From the NCBI RefSeq assembly GCF_002195995.1, contig NZ_NHON01000056.1, positions 1 to 39,877 of the forward strand: DNA of 39,877 bases. Direction: 5' to 3'. The DNA is from Inquilinus limosus. Lineage in GTDB: Bacteria; Pseudomonadota; Alphaproteobacteria; DSM-16000; Inquilinaceae. The notes under the pieces were generated by a model. It searched no databases, was not told the origin of the DNA, and saw only the letters and a program-made list of their open reading frames with translations. Positions 24,871-32,230 of the stretch are shown here, one piece after another (the stretch's first letter is position 1; each line of letters begins with the position of its first letter). Both the position numbers and the translations under genes were made by a program.

Positions 24871-26043
24871 GTGAAGATCACCGCCATCCGGACACGTATC
24901 GTCAACGCCGAGATGCGGAACTGGGTCTTCGTGAAGGTGGAGACCGACCAGCCGGGCCTCCATGGCTGGGGCGAAGCGACGCTCGAATGGAAGACCCGGG
25001 CGGTGGTCGGCGCGATCGACGATCTCGCGCCGCTGATCATCGGCCGCGACCCGCGCGACATCGAGCAGGCGGTGCGCGCCATGAAGAAGCAGTCCTTCTG
25101 GCGGCTGGGCGCCGTGGCGATGACGGCGATCTCCGGCATCGAGATCGCGCTTTGGGACATCCTCGGCAAGGCGCTCGGCGTGCCGGTCTGGCGCCTGCTC
25201 GGCGGCAAGGTGCGCGACAAGGTCGGGGTCTACACGCATCTCGGCCTCGGCGACATGCGCGCCGTCTATGAGACGCTGGAGGCCGACCCGCTGGTCGAGC
25301 GTGCCCGCGCCGTGGTGGAAAGCGGCTATCGCGCCTTCAAGGCCGTGTTCATCCCCTACACGCATTTCCATGCGCCGCTGCCCGAGATCGACAAGGTGGC
25401 GCGCCTGATGGACGCGCTCCGGTCCGCCGTCGGGCCGGAGGTCGAGATCATGGTCGACTTCCACGGCCGTCCGGCATCGGTCGGCGCGGCGCTCGCCTAT
25501 ATCGACGCGCTCGTGCCCGGCCGGCCGATGTTCGTCGAGGAACCGCTACCGCCCGGCGACACGGCAGGGCTGACGGCCATCGCCGCCCGGACATCCGTGC
25601 CGGTCGCGACGGGCGAGCGCCTGGTCGAACGGACCGAGTTCACCGACCTCGTCACCAGCCGGGCGGTCAGCGTGATCCAGCCCGACATCTGCCATTGCGG
25701 CGGCCTCCTGGAAGCGAAGAAGATCGCGGCGATCGCCGATACGTTCGGCATCGGTGTCGCGCCGCACAATCCGCTGGGGCCGATCGCCGGCGTCGCCGCG
25801 CTGCATTTCGCCGTGTCGACGCCCAATCATGTCGTCCAGGAGGAGATGGTCGGCGCCGTGCCCTGGTATTTTGACGTCGCGAAGGGTCCGATCCGGATGA
25901 TCGACGGCTTCTGGCAGGTGCCGGACGCGCCGGGCCTGGGGGTCGAGGTCGACGAAGCCGAATGCGCACGCCATCCTTTCGCGCAGGAGGTCATCCATAC
26001 GCAGCACGCCGTCCTCGCCGACGGCACCATCGTGGATTGGTGA
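24871..26043 (+). CDS. Enolase-superfamily sugar acid dehydratase, D-galactonate dehydratase-like
   Basis: Mandelate-racemase-subgroup enzyme of 390 aa that should remove water from an aldonic acid to give the 2-keto-3-deoxy acid. It resembles DgoD-type galactonate dehydratases: MKITAIRTRIVNAEMRNWVF, GLHGWGEATLEWKTRAVV, IALWDILGKALGVPVWRLLG, IMVDFHGRPA (metal ligand Asp196 and general acid His198), FVEEPLPP (Glu223), ATGERLVERTEF (Glu249) and GVAPHNPLGPIA (His299). The GTG start is chosen because AAGGAG lies six bases upstream and the ATG at 24841 overlaps the promoter. The divergent importer and GH2 enzyme suggest that the acid comes from a galactose- or related sugar-containing glycan. Other aldonates remain possible. 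Confidence 0.85.
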   Translation: MKITAIRTRIVNAEMRNWVFVKVETDQPGLHGWGEATLEWKTRAVVGAIDDLAPLIIGRDPRDIEQAVRAMKKQSFWRLGAVAMTAISGIEIALWDILGKALGVPVWRLLGGKVRDKVGVYTHLGLGDMRAVYETLEADPLVERARAVVESGYRAFKAVFIPYTHFHAPLPEIDKVARLMDALRSAVGPEVEIMVDFHGRPASVGAALAYIDALVPGRPMFVEEPLPPGDTAGLTAIAARTSVPVATGERLVERTEFTDLVTSRAVSVIQPDICHCGGLLEAKKIAAIADTFGIGVAPHNPLGPIAGVAALHFAVSTPNHVVQEEMVGAVPWYFDVAKGPIRMIDGFWQVPDAPGLGVEVDEAECARHPFAQEVIHTQHAVLADGTIVDW

Positions 26044-26044
26044 T

Positions 26045-26821
26045 ATGGCGGAGCGGCTCAAGGACAAGGTTGCGATCGTCACCGGCGCCGGCCGCGGCAT
26101 CGGCGCGGCCATCGCCGAGCGCTTCGCCGCCGAAGGCGCTGCCGTGGTCATTGCCGAACGCGATGCCGAAACAGGTGCGGCCGTGGCGGACAAGCTTCGC
26201 GGCGCCGGCAGCAAGGCCCTCTTCGTCGAGACCGACGTGACCGGCGAAGCCTCGGTCGAGGGCGCAGCCCGGAGAGCGCTCTCCGCCTTCGGCCGGGTCG
26301 ACATCCTCGTCAACAACGCCGGCATCAACGTCTTCCACCCCCCGCACGAGACCAGCGACGAGGAATGGCGGCGCTGCTTCGCGGTCGACCTCGACGGCGT
26401 CTGGCGCATGACGAAGGCGGTGCTGCCCGTCATGCGGGCCGCGCGGTCGGGCGCGATCGTGAACATCGCGTCCTCCCACGCCTTCACCATCATCCCCGGC
26501 AGCTTTCCCTATCCGGTCGCCAAGCACGGCCTCCTGGGCCTCACCCGGGCCCTCGGCGTCGAGTATGCGCCGGAGGGGCTGCGCGTGAACGCGATCGCGC
26601 CCGGCTACATCGAGACCCAGCTTGCGATCGACCATTGGAACACGTTTCCCGACCCGGAGGCCGAGCGCCGGCGCGTCTGCGAGCTGCATCCGCCGAAGCG
26701 GATCGGCAAGCCGGAGGAGGTCGCGATGACCGCGGTCTTCCTCGCCTCCGACGAAGCGCCCTTCATCAACGCCGCCTGCATCGTCATCGATGGCGGCCGA
26801 TCGGTACTCTATCATGAGTGA
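26045..26821 (+). CDS. Short-chain dehydrogenase, probable sugar 1-dehydrogenase
   Basis: Classical SDR of 258 aa with VTGAGRGIGAAIAERF, LVNNAGINVFHPP, VNIASSHAFTIIPGSFPYPVAKHG (the serine of the triad plus YPVAK) and the ending AACIVIDGGRSVLYHE. It begins one base after the dehydratase stop and overlaps the regulator gene by eight bases. SDRs in such places often oxidise the free sugar to its lactone, which would supply the sugar acid for the dehydratase. That role is inferred from context; polyol oxidation or a later step is also possible. Confidence 0.85.
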   Translation: MAERLKDKVAIVTGAGRGIGAAIAERFAAEGAAVVIAERDAETGAAVADKLRGAGSKALFVETDVTGEASVEGAARRALSAFGRVDILVNNAGINVFHPPHETSDEEWRRCFAVDLDGVWRMTKAVLPVMRAARSGAIVNIASSHAFTIIPGSFPYPVAKHGLLGLTRALGVEYAPEGLRVNAIAPGYIETQLAIDHWNTFPDPEAERRRVCELHPPKRIGKPEEVAMTAVFLASDEAPFINAACIVIDGGRSVLYHE

Positions 26822-27554
26822 CACCGCACCCACCGCCGAGGGGAAAGGGCGGGTGCTCTCCAAGCCGCGCATCCACGGCCAGGTGGTGCGCGCGATCGCG
26901 ACCCGCATCCTATCGGGCGAGTTCAAGCCGGGTTCGCTCCTGCCCTCCGAGAGCGAGCTTTGCGAAACCCTGAAGATCAGCCGGAGCGCGCTGCGCGAGG
27001 CGATCCGCGTCCTCTCCGCCAAGGGACTTGTCAGCACGCGTCCCCGGGTGGGCACCCTCGTACGCGATCTCGAGGATTGGAGCCTGCTCGACCCGGACAT
27101 GCTGGAATGGTCGATGGCCAGCGCGCCGAGCCCGGAATTCGTCCGCAGCCTGCTCGAGGCCCGTCGGGTGATCGAGCCTGCCGCAGCCCGCCTCGCCGCA
27201 GCCCGCGCTTCGGCCATGGATGTCGCGGAGCTGGAGGCCGCTTATGAGCGCATGGAGAGGGCAATGCCGGACGACATCGTCGCCTTCAACGAGGCCGATA
27301 TCGCCTTCCATCGCGGCCTTCTGCGGGCGAGCCACAATCTGGTCTTCCAGCAGATGTGGACGACGATCAGCGCCGCGCTCGGCTATTCCTTCCGCATCTC
27401 GACGGGACAGGCCCGCTCCCCGGCTCACTCGCTCCCCTATCACCGCGACGTGGTCGAACGCGTCCGGCTTCGCGATCCCGAAGGCGCCCATTCCTCGATG
27501 TCCCGCCTTCTCGATATCGCCGCCATTGATCTCGCCCTCTTTATCGGCGACTGA
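26814..27554 (+). CDS. GntR-family regulator, FadR subgroup (DgoR-like)
   Basis: Repressor-type protein of 246 aa. The winged helix (about 20-85) has ILSGEFKPGSLLPSESELCE, then ISRSALREAIRVLSAKGLV and the wing TRPRVGTLV. The C-terminal FCD domain has Asp162 and His166 (FNEADIAFHRGLL) and His210 (LPYHRDVVERVR) as likely metal or ligand contacts. The last histidine common in this domain is not seen (MSRLL). The frame opens to 26790, but the ATG at 26814 starts the characteristic N-terminus and overlaps the SDR stop. It probably controls the divergent pair of sugar operons through the dyad at 24745-24770. Confidence 0.88.
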   Translation: MSDTAPTAEGKGRVLSKPRIHGQVVRAIATRILSGEFKPGSLLPSESELCETLKISRSALREAIRVLSAKGLVSTRPRVGTLVRDLEDWSLLDPDMLEWSMASAPSPEFVRSLLEARRVIEPAAARLAAARASAMDVAELEAAYERMERAMPDDIVAFNEADIAFHRGLLRASHNLVFQQMWTTISAALGYSFRISTGQARSPAHSLPYHRDVVERVRLRDPEGAHSSMSRLLDIAAIDLALFIGD

Positions 27555-27622
27555 GGCCATCGCCGGACAGCCCAGCATGGATGGCCGCCCATAGCTCGCG
27601 TTCGATCCTTGTCAACGTAGAC

Positions 27623-27643
27623 GGGAGGCGCCTGGCGCCTCCC
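27623..27643. terminator. Bidirectional terminator hairpin
   Basis: A 21-base near-perfect palindrome, GGGAGGCGCC-T-GGCGCCTCCC, followed on the + strand by TTAAAT. It lies between the convergent FadR gene and the lipoprotein gene and suits both transcripts. Confidence 0.7.
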
Positions 27644-27656
27644 TTAAATCAGCGCC

Positions 27657-28214
27657 TTAACGGAGATAAACATCCAGTCCGACATATTGATTTCCGGCAA
27701 TATTCGGATAGGTGCAATCGATGCCGTTGCTGCTCCCGCAATGGCCCTGAGTGTTACCGCTCACGTAAAAAGTTGTCCCCCAACCGTTGAAGTTTGTCCA
27801 GCGCGCGTGTTCGAAAATTACAACACCTCGATCGCTCACAGACCATTGAATCTTCTTGGGATTGTCGGTGCAGTTTGAGAATGCGTTATTGCTATCCTCA
27901 ATATTCATTCCATGATATCCGTTAGGTCCTATGGAGAAGAATTTGTCTCCTACATTCTTCATGCAACTGGAGTCATTTTGGGTAACATAGATAGTGTGAT
28001 TTGAAAAATTATGGAAAGTGATTTCATAATTCGCAGATCTATTTTTTGGATCGGCTTTTTCAGCGGTTTCCTTGCGAATTGCTTGTGGCCCGGGCTGCGT
28101 CATTTCACTCATGCCGACGCCCGTCTCAGTCGTTTGATTTGGAGCGGCGCAAGCGGTCAACGCAGAGGCAATCAGCAGTCCAAACCCAGTGAAGATGTAT
28201 TTTTCCGGGTTCAT
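27657..28214 (-). CDS. Predicted lipoprotein of unknown function, A/T-rich
   Basis: A 185-aa exported protein not recognised as a known family. The N-terminus MNPEKYIFTGFGLLIASALT runs straight into the lipobox LTAC (Cys22), so it should be lipid-anchored. A polar linker (about 25-60) leads to a compact domain starting ANYEITFHNFSNHTIYV, rich in aromatic and Asn/Gly residues. It has four cysteines (SSCMKN, FSNCTDN, GHCGSS, DCTYP) that could form two disulfides, and it ends GNQYVGLDVYLR. Alternating strands suggest a beta-sandwich of lectin or pore-former style, which is a guess. AAGGAG precedes the ATG at 28214. The base composition is clearly more A/T-rich than all flanking genes, a sign of recent transfer. 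Confidence 0.75.
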   Translation of the reverse strand: MNPEKYIFTGFGLLIASALTACAAPNQTTETGVGMSEMTQPGPQAIRKETAEKADPKNRSANYEITFHNFSNHTIYVTQNDSSCMKNVGDKFFSIGPNGYHGMNIEDSNNAFSNCTDNPKKIQWSVSDRGVVIFEHARWTNFNGWGTTFYVSGNTQGHCGSSNGIDCTYPNIAGNQYVGLDVYLR

Positions 28215-28523
28215 TTTATACTTCTCCTTAAGTCAAATCATGGTGAACATGGAACGAGGTCAACAAGGAGGCTTTTTATGTAATTTTAATCTCGCTTAGC
28301 CACGAGACGCTTTGGCGGATTTAAGATGCGTTAATAATCACAGAAATGCAAATAATCCTATGCGGGAAATCCTGTCAACGGCGCTGATCTGCGATACCGT
28401 ACATCCCCGGATCGCCCAGGCTTGGCCGTTTCCAACCAGCCCGAGCGGCCCGAGGGTACCTGCAAGCGGACATGAAGGACGGCCCCTGAAAGCCGACGTC
28501 ACGCGATCGGGCAGATAGGAGAT
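28215..28523. other. Intergenic A/T-rich stretch without a gene
   Basis: About 310 bases with no supportable coding region. The right part returns to high GC. On the - strand TTGACC (28263-28258) could be a -35 for the lipoprotein gene, but the -10 (TGATTT) is poor. No tRNA, repeat or terminator was seen. Confidence 0.4.
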
Positions 28524-28690
28524 TTACAGCCTGTAGAACCGCTCGGCATTGTCATGAGACAGGCGCCGGCGCTCCTTCCGCGAGAAACCGGACGTGATCT
28601 GCTTGAAGGCGTCGAAGATCGCGTCGTAGCTGCTGAACAGCTTGTCGACCGGGAAGTTGCTGGCAATCCCCGGCGTGCTGAAGTTCCTGT
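28524..28690 (-). pseudogene. C-terminal tail of an amidohydrolase-2 family protein
   Basis: Only the end of a TIM-barrel amidohydrolase (fuconolactonase-like, metal-dependent hydrolase) remains. The readable part, from about 28665 to the TAA at 28524, is ASNFPVDKLFSSYDAIFDAF, then KQITSGFSRKERRRLSHDNA and ERFYRL. This closely follows the usual family ending with the conserved FPVD and HDNA. Upstream of about 28690 the frame is unrelated. The barrel and metal ligands are missing, so it is non-functional. It abuts the broken transporter gene that follows in the opposite direction. Confidence 0.7.
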
Positions 28691-28742
28691 GGGCGCCGCC
28701 GGTCGACCGGCTGCGACCCGTCACCCGGTCGCACCGGGCCGG

Positions 28743-29642
28743 CTGGATCGTGCGGTGCTGGCGCTGCTGCTGATCCGCCCGGCGACCTGCTCGGCTTCAT
28801 TCCGATCGCCTTCGCCATCGCCATGCTGATCTCGACCCAGGACATCGCCACCGACGGCTATGCCACCCCGGCGGTTCGGCGGCAGCCTCGGCCTGCTGCT
28901 CTACCACCGGCTTGGCTGGTCCGGCATGGCGCTGGGCATGGCCGGGCTGTGCCTGCTGCCGCTAATGGCCGTGCCGGGGATGCGGGAGGACCTGCATGGC
29001 GGCGGCGAGATCCGGCCAGCGGCACGACCCCGCCCGCGGATCACCGCCTTCCTGCAACGGCCGGAGGCGCGGCGCATCCTGTGGGTCGCTCTGCTGTTCC
29101 GGGCCGGCGAGGGGCTGGTGAAGCCGATGGAGGCGCCGTATCTGGTCGACGCCCGGGTCAGGCTCGACTCCATCGCCCTGCTGGCCGGCGCGTCGGCGGC
29201 CATCGCCGGCGTGGCCGGGACGGTGCTGCTGGCCTGGCTGCTGCAGCGCCGCCGCGCTGCCGTCGCCCTCGGTCTGATCGTCACGCTGCGGGTGCTGGCC
29301 TGCCTGGTTTTCGCGCTGCATGCCGCCGGCCTGCTGCCCGGGCTGCCGCTGCTGTTCGGCGCCGCGGCGCTGCAGACGCTGATCCGGTATTCCGAGCTGG
29401 TGGTGCTGTACAGCCTGTTCATGGCCGTCGCCTCGCCCGCCCAGCCGGGCACCGACTTCACCATCCTGGCCTGCGCCCAGTACGCAGCCTATCTGTTGGG
29501 GTCGGTGCTGTCGGGAACGCTGGCCGACGGCTTCGGCTATGCTTGGCTGTTCAGCCTCGGCACCGCGATCTCCGTGGTCGCGCTCGTCGGGTCGCAGGTC
29601 CTCGTCCGCGACCAGGACCAGGCAGCACCCCGCGTGACGTGA
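28743..29642 (+). pseudogene. AmpG-like MFS transporter remnant with frameshifts and deletion
   Basis: Pieces of an AmpG-type (muropeptide permease-like) transporter are found in three successive frame segments. LDRAVLALLLI lies near 28743. GDLLGFIPIAFAIAMLISTQ with DIATDGYAT follows in another frame to about 28865; the TQDIATDGYA motif is diagnostic. A third frame runs from about 28878 to the TGA at 29642, beginning GGSLGLLLYHRLGWSGMALG and including FRAGEGLVKPMEAPYLVD, TLIRYSELVVLYSLFM and GTDFTILACAQYAAYLLGSV. The first part of the protein is missing, and about forty residues normally between ATDGYAT and GGSLGLLL are deleted. The 260-aa open frame from 28860 looks intact but cannot be a whole transporter. 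Confidence 0.75.
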
Positions 29643-29767
29643 CAGTACGAACGACCCTGTAGCCGGAGGTCGGACTGAATAGCGCCATGAGCAGTCGGCG
29701 CGATGGCGGCTCCGAACCGGACGTCGCCCCAATCCGCAGGATTAGGCTTTTTCGCTGAAGAGAAAGG

Positions 29768-30175
29768 TCACTTGACTATGGTGGTCAGGGGCTTGTCATC
29801 GCTATTGACCACGATTACCGCAAGAAGTTTGGCAGGGTCTGACGTGCTGGCATTGCGGCTGACACGGTGAATCGAGCCGGGATCCTCGGCAAAGCTTTCA
29901 CCGGCGTGATAGACCCGCTTCTGGCCGTCATCCACCTGTGTCTCGATCGCCCCGGATACGACATAGGCATAGATAAAGGCGGACTTTGCATGCGCGTAGG
30001 ATGGGGATGCTCCGCCCGGGGCGTAGTCGATGACGACGGCGATCAACGACTTGCCGGGGATGTTGGGGATGGGGTGATCGAAGTTCGGCGTAATGGTTTC
30101 GCCAATGCCCTGGGCCATGACAGGCAACGTCATCGTGATCGCAACGGCGGTGATGATGACAGATCGAATGTTCAT
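29768..30175 (-). CDS. Secreted small cupin-domain protein
   Basis: A 135-aa protein with a Sec signal peptide (MNIRSVIITAVAITMTLPVM, cleavage near AQG) and a single cupin barrel. The parts SPSYAHAKSAFIYAYVVSGA and YHAGESFAEDPGSIHRVSRN correspond to cupin motifs 1 and 2. Two histidines are visible (HAK and IHR), but the full HxH...E set is not obvious, so metal binding is uncertain. GGGGAGG is seven bases upstream of the ATG at 30175; the ATG at 30181 is too close to it. The function is unknown; related small periplasmic cupins are often encoded near quinone or redox enzymes. Here the gene is downstream of an AzoR-like enzyme on the same strand. Confidence 0.8.
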   Translation of the reverse strand: MNIRSVIITAVAITMTLPVMAQGIGETITPNFDHPIPNIPGKSLIAVVIDYAPGGASPSYAHAKSAFIYAYVVSGAIETQVDDGQKRVYHAGESFAEDPGSIHRVSRNASTSDPAKLLAVIVVNSDDKPLTTIVK

Positions 30176-30256
30176 GACCATGCCTCCCCATCAGAGCGTC
30201 CAATATTAGATTTGCTTCGAGTTGAAAGAAAGGGCCTGGCAAGAATACTTCAGCGG

Positions 30257-30292
30257 GTATCTTGATTGAGTGAATGGGCCGTCAATCACTCA
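30257..30292 (-). promoter_or_regulatory. Possible promoter with overlapping dyad upstream of the cupin gene
   Basis: On the - strand TTGACG (30285-30280), 17 bases and AGATAC (30262-30257) make a plausible promoter. A perfect 7-bp inverted repeat TGAGTGA (30267-30273)/TCACTCA (30286-30292) overlaps its -35 and spacer and could be an operator. Confidence 0.4.
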
Positions 30293-30364
30293 TCATATGG
30301 ACGAGGCCGTGACGCGCCTCGCCCGAAGGGCCGGGCGGCCGCCGATCACAACCATCTTCACGGC

Positions 30365-31006
30365 TCACGCTCCATCGACTGTCGCCGGGGATGGGACCGT
30401 CGCCATGACTGTCAGGTCGATCGCCGCGAGCGCTTTGTCCCGCGCCGATGCAGCCTGGTCTCCGACGAGAAACGCGGTGGCCTGCACGGGCACGAATTGC
30501 AGGGTCTTCAGCCCGGCGCTGCCCAGCACCACCGACAGGTACGGCGTGAGAAAATCGGGCTGGTTGGCGCGCTCGCCGGCAAAGACGCCGCCGGAAGCGA
30601 TGCCGATGAACACGGGGCGATCGCGCAGCATTCCCACCTTCCCGGCCGGCGTCGACCTGAAGGTGCGGCCGGCGCGCAGGATCTGGTCGATCCACGCCTT
30701 GAGGACGGATGGAACGGTGAGGTTGTGCATGGGCGTGCCGATCACGATCACATCGGCCGCCTCGACTTCCGCGATCAACGCCTCGGCGCGAACCAGCGAG
30801 CCCTCCACCGGCGCCGCCAGCGTGGCCGGGGACGACAGCGTGTTCGCGTAGTCGGCCGTGGCGTGCGGCAGGGGGTCGGCGCCGAGGTCCCGCCGGCTGA
30901 TGGTCGTGGCGGGCGCAACCTCGAGGAGCTTTTCGACGATTGCCGCCGAAAGCCGGCGGCTGTGGGAGTCCCGACGCGGGCTGCAATCGATATGAAGGAT
31001 GTTCAT
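30365..31006 (-). CDS. azoR: FMN-dependent NADH:quinone oxidoreductase/azoreductase
   Basis: Flavodoxin-fold enzyme of 213 aa that reduces quinones or azo compounds with NAD(P)H through bound FMN. Family marks are MNILHIDCSPRRDSHSRRLS (phosphate-binding loop), VIVIGTPMHNLTVPSVLKAW with IDQILRAG, and FIGIASGGVF. The length is normal for AzoR. GGGGAAA lies before the ATG at 31006. It is upstream of the secreted cupin gene with a 189-base gap that has its own promoter-like signals, so co-transcription is uncertain. Its physiological substrate is probably a quinone; azo activity is only the traditional name. Confidence 0.85.
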   Translation of the reverse strand: MNILHIDCSPRRDSHSRRLSAAIVEKLLEVAPATTISRRDLGADPLPHATADYANTLSSPATLAAPVEGSLVRAEALIAEVEAADVIVIGTPMHNLTVPSVLKAWIDQILRAGRTFRSTPAGKVGMLRDRPVFIGIASGGVFAGERANQPDFLTPYLSVVLGSAGLKTLQFVPVQATAFLVGDQAASARDKALAAIDLTVMATVPSPATVDGA

Positions 31007-31153
31007 GCGGGTTTCCCCATGGCTTCAGACCCGTCCTGGGCAGCGCGATGGTCCTGGTGAACATTTCGAGGGCCGCTTGTGTCGGCAGGTGCAGCGCGCA
31101 GTCGTCGCTCGCTATGACTGTGGCTCGTCACCGGCCCGGCCAATATCTGACAT

Positions 31154-31609
31154 TCAGCCGCGCGGCTTCGGCGGGCGCTTCATTGTCAGAAGCTCCGTCA
31201 CATCATGCAGATCGTCCGCGGACGAGATCGCGACTGTCAGGAATTTCCCGTCCGGGAATGTCCGGGCTTCGTCGTAAAGCTGGACCAGCTGCGGGCGCCA
31301 GGCATGACGCCGCTCCTCGAACGTCTCTCGCTCTGCTCTTCCCAAGACCACCACGACGGAAAACCGCCTGTATTCCGGCAGGAAGGTGCAGAATGCCCTT
31401 GTCTTCTTATAGCGCAGGGACCAGCCGCGCTTCTTGCCGCCATAGAGCCATTCCGGTGCGAAAACACCAGGGTAGAATTCCTCGATCCAGTTCTGCAGGT
31501 CGGTCCAATGCTTGAACGCGCCCGGCCCGATCCAGTCACGAAGAATGATGTCATCGGGCGGCGCTGACTTGCCGGTGATGCTATCACCGATCTGGAGGCA
31601 TTGTTCCAT
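31154..31609 (-). CDS. DUF3788-type small protein of unknown function
   Basis: A cytoplasmic protein of 151 aa without signal or membrane segments. The core DWIGPGAFKHWTDLQNWIEE, APEWLYGGKKRGWSLRYKKT and RAFCTFLPEYRRFSVVVVLG, with the ending DGKFLTVAISSADDLHDVTE, matches my memory of the DUF3788 family. That family belongs to a fold (YdhG/DUF1801-like) whose role is unclear. The ATG at 31609 with GGAGAG upstream is preferred over the ATG at 31636. The gene follows an SDR remnant on the same strand. Nothing points to a function. Confidence 0.75.
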   Translation of the reverse strand: MEQCLQIGDSITGKSAPPDDIILRDWIGPGAFKHWTDLQNWIEEFYPGVFAPEWLYGGKKRGWSLRYKKTRAFCTFLPEYRRFSVVVVLGRAERETFEERRHAWRPQLVQLYDEARTFPDGKFLTVAISSADDLHDVTELLTMKRPPKPRG

Positions 31610-31635
31610 GCCGCTTTCTCTCCACCACAATTCCA

Positions 31636-32098
31636 TCCCGGACGGTTCGTAAGACTGGACAGCCCATGCCCGATGCCTCTTTCGCGCAAAATTGGGAGAC
31701 TGCCGCGGATCTCAGCGAGGTATTGGCGCCTTCGCGGAAAGGCTGTCAAAACCGAAATCCGACCCGTGGATTTGCGGACACGGAGTCTGGACTTCCGGCA
31801 TGTTCTTCCCGCAACCGCCGGCGGGACCATGTCCCCACGACCTGGCGCAAGACCGAAGGCGACGGAGTCCCCACGAGGCCAGTGGATGTCCGGAGGCTAT
31901 GGTCGCCCTTCGCGCTTCACCGACGGCGCCCCCCCGGGCACGGGTGCGCCATATGCGTCATCGAGGCGGCACCTCAACACCGGACATCACCCGAGCCAGC
32001 AGGATGTAGTCCTTTTCAATCAGCCCGGGCCTCACGACGTGCCCAAAACCGGCCGTCGCAGCCGGCACTACGAACCAGATCTGGTCCGATTCGACCCA
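31636..32098 (-). pseudogene. Short-chain dehydrogenase remnant
   Basis: Two pieces in different frames line up with one SDR. Near the 5' end (about 32098-31958) VESDQIWFVVPAATAGFGHV and then ILLARVMSG copy the usual start (WFVTGAxxGFGR...VVATAR), with the glycine motif damaged. Nearer the 3' end (about 31815-31636) AVAGRTCRKS and LPILRERGIGHGLSSLTNRP copy the NNAG and LPxLRERGxGHIxNxSS regions. The distances between these landmarks (about 130 codons from glycine motif to active-site serine, 37 residues from NNAG to LPILRERG) are those of an intact SDR, so the gene decayed by small changes. The catalytic YxxxK part is missing. Apart from this remnant, the 31637-32165 gap holds nothing recognised. 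Confidence 0.55.
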
Positions 32099-32178
32099 AA
32101 GCCGCCGACGACAGCAACCCGTTGAACCGCCCGCTAGGAAGCTACCTTCGGCGTGGTCCGAGAGCGAGCTTGCGGACT

Positions 32179-32218
32179 CTCGAATTATCGATATCATTAT
32201 CAATATCGATAATTCGAG
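32179..32218. promoter_or_regulatory. 40-bp palindromic operator overlapping a promoter
   Basis: Perfect 16-bp arms CTCGAATTATCGATAT (32179-32194) and ATATCGATAATTCGAG (32203-32218) flank eight bases, CATTATCA. A TTGCGG (32170-32175) and TATCAT (32192-32197) at 16-base spacing place the -10 inside the palindrome. It ends 12 bases before the GntR start codon. The A/T-rich dyad in GC-rich DNA, and its place, fit a self-regulating GntR operator controlling the whole sugar operon. Confidence 0.7.
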
Positions 32219-32230
32219 TCAGGGATGCAG

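Noticed and set aside
30266-31060. Long + strand frames opposite the AzoR gene
   Set aside because: Shadow frames of the clearly recognised flavoenzyme on the - strand.
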